A stretch of 11,422 bases of DNA from Gammaproteobacteria bacterium (lineage in GTDB: Bacteria; Pseudomonadota; Gammaproteobacteria; Steroidobacterales; Steroidobacteraceae): positions 1 to 11,422 of the forward strand of contig JASHUC010000156.1 of NCBI GenBank assembly GCA_030040235.1, read 5' to 3'. A program made the translations under genes and the position numbers. Below the pieces are notes generated by a model. That model was not told the DNA's origin and made no database searches. It was given only the letters and a program-made list of their open reading frames with translations. This document shows, in pieces, positions 7,507 to 11,422 of this stretch (position 1 is the stretch's first letter; every line of letters begins with the position of its first letter).

Positions 7507-8319
7507 TCAGGTACCGAACAGCCGGGCGAGCAGACCCCTGCGCGGCTCCTCGACGAAGCGCAGCGGAAGCGTCTCACCGAGCAGCCGCCCGACCGCGTCC
7601 TGATAGGCGTGCGAGACGATGCTCTCCTCGTTCATGATGACCGGGGTGCCGGCGTTCGAGGCCGTCAGAACGTCCGCCGACTCGGGTATCACGCCGACCA
7701 CGTCGAGTCCGAGAATCTCCTTCACGTCCCCGACGCTCATCATCTCGCCGGTCGCGACCCGGCGCGGACTGTAGCGGGTAAGGAGCAGATGCTCCTTGAC
7801 CCCGCCGTTGCCCTGCTCGGCGCGTTGGGTCTTGCTGGCGAGCAACCCGAGGATGCGATCCGAGTCGCGCACCGAGGAGACCTCGGGATTCACCACGACG
7901 ATCGCGCGGTCGGCGAAATACATCGCGAGGTGCGCGCCCTTCTCGATGCCCGCGGGCGAGTCGCACAGGACGAAGTCGAAACCGTCGGCCGCGAGCTCAT
8001 CGAGCACCCGCTGTACGCCCTCGGCCGTCAGGGCCTCCTTGTCGCGGGTCTGCGATGCCGCGAGCACGTAGAGGTTCTCGAGACGCTTGTCGCGAATGAG
8101 CGCCTGCTTGAGCGTGCAGTCGCCGTGGATGACGTTGACAAAGTCGTAGACCACGCGCCGCTCGCAACCCATGATCAGATCGAGGTTGCGCAGCCCGATG
8201 TCGAAATCGATGAGAGCCACGCGCTTGCCGCGGCGTGCGAGGCCGCAGCCGATGCTGGCCGATGTCGTCGTCTTCCCGACGCCTCCCTTGCCCGAGGTCA
8301 CCACGATGATTTCCGTCAA
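7507..8319 (-). CDS. minD: Septum site-determining ATPase MinD
   Basis: Membrane-cycling ATPase of 270 aa, the same length as E. coli MinD. ATP-bound dimers sit on the inner membrane, recruit MinC and are released by MinE. The deviant Walker A motif KGGVGKTT is at 11-18, with signature Lys11 and catalytic-type Lys16. Asp38 and Asp40 lie in ALIDFDIGLRNLD (switch I). CDSPAGIEKGA forms the Walker B/switch II region. The C-terminal amphipathic helix PRRGLLARLFGT is the membrane-targeting sequence. The start codon is TTG (8319-8317). It is fixed by an in-frame stop two codons upstream (8325-8323) and by a strong GGGAG 8 bases upstream; any later start would lose the ATP-binding loop. It lies 26 bases after minC and 1 base before minE. 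Function is certain. Confidence 0.97.
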   Translation of the reverse strand: MTEIIVVTSGKGGVGKTTTSASIGCGLARRGKRVALIDFDIGLRNLDLIMGCERRVVYDFVNVIHGDCTLKQALIRDKRLENLYVLAASQTRDKEALTAEGVQRVLDELAADGFDFVLCDSPAGIEKGAHLAMYFADRAIVVVNPEVSSVRDSDRILGLLASKTQRAEQGNGGVKEHLLLTRYSPRRVATGEMMSVGDVKEILGLDVVGVIPESADVLTASNAGTPVIMNEESIVSHAYQDAVGRLLGETLPLRFVEEPRRGLLARLFGT

Positions 8320-8327
8320 TGCTCAAT

Positions 8328-8332
8328 CTCCC
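8328..8332 (-). promoter_or_regulatory. Ribosome binding site of minD that fixes the TTG start
   Basis: GGGAG on the minus strand lies 8 bases before the TTG at 8319-8317, in the 26-base minC-minD gap. Together with the in-frame TGA at 8325-8323 it leaves the TTG as the only reasonable start. Confidence 0.75.
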
Positions 8333-8345
8333 ACACGGATGCGCT

Positions 8346-9107
8346 TCAGCCGCCGATGCGCGCGAGCCGCAGATCGTTTCCATCGAGCCACGCCTGTACG
8401 GCGCGGCCGGCGATGTCGCCGGGGATCGTCTCGAAGACTCGAAAGACTCCGGCGATCGATACGAGCTCGGCATGAAAGTCCTGACAGAACACCCGTGCGG
8501 TCGTGTCGCCCTGCGCGCCGGCCAGGGCGCGGCCGCGCAGAGGTCCGTACACATGCACGCAGCCATCGGCCATGACCTCGGCGCCTGCGCCGACGCCTGC
8601 GGTCACGACGAGGTCGCGCTGGCGGGCGTAGACGCGCTGCCCCGAACGCACGGGCTGCCGCTGGATGAGCGTGTGCCCGAGCTCCGACTCCGGCGCCGGA
8701 GAATCTGCGGGCTGCAGCACCGGAGGCGGCTTGCTCGGCGCGCGAAATTGCGGCAACACCGGTAGCTCCAGGGCGCGTGCGAGCGGCTCGACGAAGGGTG
8801 CACCGCTCACCAGGCCGACCGGCAGCATGCCCGCGCGGCGCACGGCCTCGATCACGGCGCGCACCTCGACTGCCCCGGGCGGCGTCTCGACCAGGCTCAG
8901 GTCCAAACCGACGGCGGTGCGCTCGAAGAACCGCGGCGCGGTCGCCACCCGCCCCGTGAGCTCATCGAGAATCGCGCCGGGGTCGATGGTGCGCAGGCGC
9001 AGCTGCGCGAGATCGAGCGGTCCAAACCGGATCTCGAGTGGCAGCGCCTCTCTCGGCTTCGTCTCCTTCGGCTCAGCTCTGTTTGCCTTGGTCCGGCTTC
9101 CGAACAC
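8346..9107 (-). CDS. minC: Septum site-determining protein MinC
   Basis: FtsZ polymerisation inhibitor of 253 aa (E. coli MinC has 231). It is recruited to the polar membrane by MinD. The N-terminal FtsZ-inhibiting domain covers about 22-118 (LPLEIRFGPLDLAQLRLRTI onward). A Pro-rich linker covers about 121-142. The C-terminal beta-helix dimerisation and MinD-binding domain is 143-253, with RSGQRVYARQRDLVVT and the hallmark HVYGPLRGRALAGA. No ATG exists in frame at the 5' end. The GTG at 9107-9105 is chosen because AGGG lies 9 bases upstream and a promoter-like sequence lies just before that; the open frame runs on to 9410 only because the gntR coding region is read in another frame. The resulting N-terminus carries a basic/acidic extension of about 20 residues relative to E. 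coli. Identity is certain; the exact start is less so. Confidence 0.92.
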   Translation of the reverse strand: MFGSRTKANRAEPKETKPREALPLEIRFGPLDLAQLRLRTIDPGAILDELTGRVATAPRFFERTAVGLDLSLVETPPGAVEVRAVIEAVRRAGMLPVGLVSGAPFVEPLARALELPVLPQFRAPSKPPPVLQPADSPAPESELGHTLIQRQPVRSGQRVYARQRDLVVTAGVGAGAEVMADGCVHVYGPLRGRALAGAQGDTTARVFCQDFHAELVSIAGVFRVFETIPGDIAGRAVQAWLDGNDLRLARIGG

Positions 9108-9120
9108 CGTGCGAGACCCT

Positions 9121-9135
9121 GCGCCGTTGCGGCGC
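9121..9135 (-). repeat. Small hairpin in the minC leader, next to the ribosome site
   Basis: On the minus strand GCGCCG, a CAA loop and CGGCGC form a perfect 6-bp all-GC stem. It ends directly against the AGGG (9120-9117) that precedes the minC GTG. It would sit in the 5' untranslated leader if the promoter at 9156-9184 is real. No T-run follows, so it is not a terminator. It might damp or stabilise minC translation; this is inference. Confidence 0.4.
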
Positions 9136-9155
9136 GCGTACCCGGAAAGCCGCGC

Positions 9156-9184
9156 AGTGTACTCGCCCTGAATGACAGCGCCAA
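9156..9184 (-). promoter_or_regulatory. Putative sigma70-like promoter of minCDE
   Basis: On the minus strand TTGGCG (9184-9179) and TACACT (9161-9156) are separated by exactly 17 bases. Each hexamer matches the sigma70 consensus at 4 of 6 positions, including TTG and the TA...T core. It lies between the gntR stop and the minC GTG and predicts a leader of roughly 40 bases. Found by eye in GC-rich DNA; no transcription data. Confidence 0.45.
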
Positions 9185-9204
9185 CGCGCGAACCCCGTCC
9201 TCGC

Positions 9205-9897
9205 TCAACCCTGCGGCGCCGGAGGCGTGCGCCGGTGCGCTTTCGGCTCCTCATCCTCGAGCGCGGCCCCGATGCGCGCGAAGATCGCGCGCACTTTCGC
9301 CGTCGCTCCTGCGGTGTCGCGCTCGCGAAGTCTCGCACAGAGCGCCCTGTGCAGCTCGATGAGAGGCTTGAGCCCGCCTCCCTTGCGCACGAGCTGCCGC
9401 AGAGTGACACGACCGCGCACGTCCCAGTTCAGAGACTCCCAGGCGTAGAGAAATGCGCGGTTGCCGCTCGCTTCGATGAGTTGCCGGTGGAAGGCGAGTG
9501 CGCTGTCGATGTAGCGCTCGGGCTCGCCTTGCGCGGCGGCGCGCGCCATCTGTCGGACATGCTCCTCGAGCTCCTCGAGCAGCGCGCCGGCGACGGGCGA
9601 GGCGAGCTCGACGGCGCGTTCCTCCATCATGCTGCGCAGCTCGTACGACTCGCGCATCTCCTTGAGGTCTGCGCCGCGCACTCGTGTGCCGCGGAAGCGC
9701 TCGCTGGTGACGAGCCCCGAGCCCTCGAGCTCGCGCAGCGCCTCGCGAATCGGCGCCTGGCTCACGTTGAACTCGCGCGCGAGCGTGAGCTCCTTGAGCT
9801 GCATACCGGCCGGATAGGTCCCATCGAGGATCCGCTCGACGAGCACGTCGCGGATGCGATCGCGCATGCAGGTGCGCTTGAGCTCGGAGCTCCTCAC
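9205..9897 (-). CDS. GntR-family transcriptional regulator, FadR/FCD subgroup
   Basis: Cytoplasmic DNA-binding regulator of 230 aa. The N-terminal winged helix-turn-helix is at about 12-75 (RDRIRDVLVERILDGTYPAG, then LTLAREFNVSQAPIREALRELEGSGLV, a clear GntR signature). The C-terminal all-helical FCD ligand domain is at about 82-212 (YELRSMMEERAVELA, LAFHRQLIEASGN, ELHRALCARLRERD). The preferred start is GTG at 9897-9895, which shares GTGA with the nodT stop and gives a normal lead-in to the first helix. The alternative is ATG at 9867 (220 aa, 10 residues shorter). Of the four usual FCD metal ligands only His137 and His183 are evident; the Asp position four before His137 is Ala, and the last His position appears to be Ile205. 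The effector is therefore hard to guess. Overlap with nodT suggests co-transcription with an efflux operon; control of that operon or of the paa genes is possible but unproven. Confidence 0.88.
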   Translation of the reverse strand: MRSSELKRTCMRDRIRDVLVERILDGTYPAGMQLKELTLAREFNVSQAPIREALRELEGSGLVTSERFRGTRVRGADLKEMRESYELRSMMEERAVELASPVAGALLEELEEHVRQMARAAAQGEPERYIDSALAFHRQLIEASGNRAFLYAWESLNWDVRGRVTLRQLVRKGGGLKPLIELHRALCARLRERDTAGATAKVRAIFARIGAALEDEEPKAHRRTPPAPQG

Positions 9898-11360
9898 TGA
9901 CGCGCGACCCGGTCGAGCTGGGCCCGGGTCCAGCCGCCGCCGGTGGCGCGCACGAGCGCAACCGCGGCATTGAGCTCGGCAACGCGCGCAGCGAGCACGG
10001 CCTGCTCGGCTTGCAGGGCCGCGGTGTGAGTGGTCGTCACCTCGATGTAGTCGGCCACACCGGCCGCGTAACGCTCGTCCGAGTGGCGGGCGGAGCTCTC
10101 CGCCGACTTCGCTGCGGCCCGATCGGCCGTGAGCTCGTCGGCGAGGTGATGCCAGGTCGCGAGTGCGTCCTCGACCTCCTGGTAGGCGGTGAGCGTCGTC
10201 TTGCGGTAGCCGGCGACCGCCTGATCGTAAGCGGCCCACGCCTGGCGGTCGCCGGCGATACGCGCCCCGGCATCGATGAGCGGCAGCTCACCGGTCGGGC
10301 CGAGTGACCACATGCGGCTCGGCGCCGCGAGCCAGCGGGATGCGCCGGTGCTCTCGAATCCGGCGATTCCGCTCAAGCTGAACACCGGGAACCACGCGGC
10401 TCTCGCGACGCCGATCTGCGCGTTGGCGGCGGCGACGTTGCGCTCGGCTGCGGCCACATCGGGCCGGCGCTCGAGCAGCGTCGAGGGCAAGCCGGGCGCG
10501 ATCGGCGGAGGAGCGCCCGCGAGCGCCCCGGGGGCCAGGCCGAAGTTGGACGGAGGCACACCGACCAGCACGGCGATGGCGTGCTCGAGCTCGGCGCGCT
10601 CGAGGCGGACGGAGGCAAGGTCACTGCGCGCGTTCTGCCGCAGCGTGTCGGCCTGGTCCACGTCCGTTGCCGCGGCAATCCCCTCCTCGTAGCGATTGCG
10701 GGTGAGCTCGTAGGCACGGTCGTAGTCCTTGAGCGTCGACTCCAGCAGCTGCGTCGTGGCATCGGCGCCGCGCAGCGAGAAGTAATCGCTCGCGAGCTGC
10801 GCTTGCAGGGAGAGCCGCACGGATGCGAGGTCGGCAGCGCTCCCTTCGGCCTGTGCGCCGGCCGCGGCAGCCTGGTTACGCAGCCGGCCGAAGAGGTCGA
10901 TCTCCCACGACAGATCGAGCCCGGCGAGGAAATCGTTGTACGTCGCGGGCTTGTTGCCGAAGATCCCCGCGAGCGGCGCATTGCCCGAGACACGCTCGCG
11001 CGTCGATGAGGCGCTCGCACCGACGGTCGGGAACAAGTTCGAATGAGCGCCGAGGGCAGCCGCGCGCGCCTCGCCATAGCGCGCGACGGCGGCGCGGAGG
11101 TCCGGATTCGATTGCGCGAGCCTGCGCTCGAGCTCGTTCAGCGTCGGCTCGTCGAAGGCAGTCCACCACTCGCCGCGCGGGGCGGCGTCGGCCGGCAGGG
11201 CGGGCATCCAGTCGCCCGCCTCCTTGAACCGGGCGACGGCCGGGGCCTCGGGGGGCGTGTAGCGGGGCGCGAGCGAGCACGCGCCGAGCAGGGCGGCCGC
11301 GCCGCAGGCGAATGCGCGGGCGGCTCCACCCCGCGGGGCGCGGATGCGCGCGTGGCTCAT
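9894..11360 (-). CDS. Efflux system outer-membrane lipoprotein, NodT/OprM family
   Basis: Outer-membrane channel of a tripartite drug or solute exporter, 488 aa, normal for the family. An N-terminal lipoprotein signal peptide ends in the lipobox LLGAC with Cys28 as the acylated residue, followed by the family-typical RYTPPEAP. Two repeated outer-membrane efflux domains follow (about 70-270 and 280-480). The first begins with WWTAFDEPTLNELERRLAQ and contains LDLSWEIDLFGRLR. The second has LLERRPDVAAAERNVAAANA and ends with AYQEVEDALATWH and VTTTHTAALQAEQAVLAARV. The ATG at 11360-11358 overlaps the stop of the upstream gene as ATGA and has GAGGTGG 7 bases upstream. The substrate is unknown, because the inner-membrane pump and adaptor are not visible. 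The stop overlaps the preferred gntR start. Confidence 0.95.
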   Translation of the reverse strand: MSHARIRAPRGGAARAFACGAAALLGACSLAPRYTPPEAPAVARFKEAGDWMPALPADAAPRGEWWTAFDEPTLNELERRLAQSNPDLRAAVARYGEARAAALGAHSNLFPTVGASASSTRERVSGNAPLAGIFGNKPATYNDFLAGLDLSWEIDLFGRLRNQAAAAGAQAEGSAADLASVRLSLQAQLASDYFSLRGADATTQLLESTLKDYDRAYELTRNRYEEGIAAATDVDQADTLRQNARSDLASVRLERAELEHAIAVLVGVPPSNFGLAPGALAGAPPPIAPGLPSTLLERRPDVAAAERNVAAANAQIGVARAAWFPVFSLSGIAGFESTGASRWLAAPSRMWSLGPTGELPLIDAGARIAGDRQAWAAYDQAVAGYRKTTLTAYQEVEDALATWHHLADELTADRAAAKSAESSARHSDERYAAGVADYIEVTTTHTAALQAEQAVLAARVAELNAAVALVRATGGGWTRAQLDRVARQ

Positions 11361-11422
11361 GACTTCGCCACCTCACGCGGTACGGTTCGCTTGACGACGC
11401 GCACCGCCGCTCCCGCGGTGAG
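11357..11422 (-). CDS. 3' end of an unidentified gene upstream of nodT (partial)
   Basis: On the minus strand an open frame enters from the window edge, encodes 21 residues ending in AAVRVVKRTVPREVAKS, and stops at TGA 11359-11357, sharing ATGA with the nodT start. The nodT ribosome site lies inside it. A four-base overlap with an efflux channel gene suggests a partner of the same exporter. An LTAGAAVRVV-type ending resembles the tail of periplasmic adaptor proteins, but 21 residues are too few to name it. Confidence 0.45.
   Translation of the reverse strand, partial: LTAGAAVRVVKRTVPREVAKS
11368..11374 (-). promoter_or_regulatory. Ribosome binding site of the nodT-family gene
   Basis: GAGGTGG on the minus strand lies 7 bases before the ATG at 11360-11358. 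It supports this start, which is also the one that places a complete lipoprotein signal peptide at the N-terminus. Confidence 0.7.

Noticed and set aside
7506..7577. Longer MinE beginning at an ATG inside minD
   Set aside because: The added residues are unlike any MinE N-terminus and are read out of frame from the MinD tail. The GTG at 7505 gives the expected RLLDLF start and normal length.
7435..8475. Plus-strand open frame (346 codons) opposite minD and minC
   Set aside because: It mirrors minD codon structure, shows no domain, and lies wholly within well-supported minus-strand genes.
9108..9410. MinC extended upstream to 9410
   Set aside because: The extra residues come from reading gntR coding DNA in another frame and are Arg/Ser-rich. 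The promoter-like sequence at 9156-9184 and the GTG with AGGG argue for 9107.
1..11422. CRISPR arrays, insertion sequences, tRNA or rRNA genes, phage or defence modules
   Set aside because: I saw no spaced direct repeats, transposase motifs, terminal inverted repeats, cloverleaf-like sequence or defence domains. The frequent CTCGAG/GAGCTC strings reflect Leu-Glu and Glu-Leu codon pairs in GC-rich genes.

Overview
The window is high-GC bacterial DNA (clearly above 60% G+C by eye). It is almost wall-to-wall coding, and no gene-free stretch exceeds about 100 bases. Three features point to a Gram-negative proteobacterium: an outer-membrane efflux lipoprotein of the NodT type, a minC-minD-minE operon, and a phenylacetate (paa) catabolic block. 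Gammaproteobacteria fit best, with Betaproteobacteria possible. The genus cannot be named from the sequence alone.

Plus strand, 1-7321: five tightly packed genes, with gaps of 4, 10, 14 and 8 bases, read like one operon whose start lies upstream of the window. The order is a fused alpha-beta E1 of a 2-oxo acid dehydrogenase (5' end missing), its lipoyl E2 acyltransferase, a PaaE-like oxidoreductase (reductase of ring-1,2-phenylacetyl-CoA epoxidase), a PaaJ-like 3-oxoadipyl-CoA/3-oxo-5,6-dehydrosuberyl-CoA thiolase, and the bifunctional PaaZ (semialdehyde dehydrogenase plus oxepin-CoA hydrolase). The last three cover electron supply, ring opening with aldehyde oxidation, and thiolysis in the aerobic phenylacetyl-CoA pathway. 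The oxygenase genes paaABCD, the ligase paaK and the beta-oxidation genes paaF, paaG and paaH are not in this window. An E1-E2 pair at the head of such an operon suggests, without proving, that a 2-oxo acid such as phenylpyruvate is oxidatively decarboxylated straight to an acyl-CoA that feeds the pathway.

Minus strand, 11422-7245: reading leftward there is the 3' tip of an unidentified gene, then nodT (sharing ATGA with that gene), then a GntR/FadR-type regulator (probably sharing GTGA with nodT). After a short gap with a plausible sigma70-like promoter come minC, minD and minE, which place the division site. All three min genes appear to start on non-ATG codons (GTG, TTG, GTG).

The paa operon and the min operon converge and overlap tail to tail by 77 bases (7245-7321). 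No conventional terminator is visible at that junction. The main points of interest are the E1-E2/paa linkage, this antisense overlap, the all-non-ATG min operon, the apparently degraded metal site in the GntR regulator, and an acidic insertion near the E2 active site.
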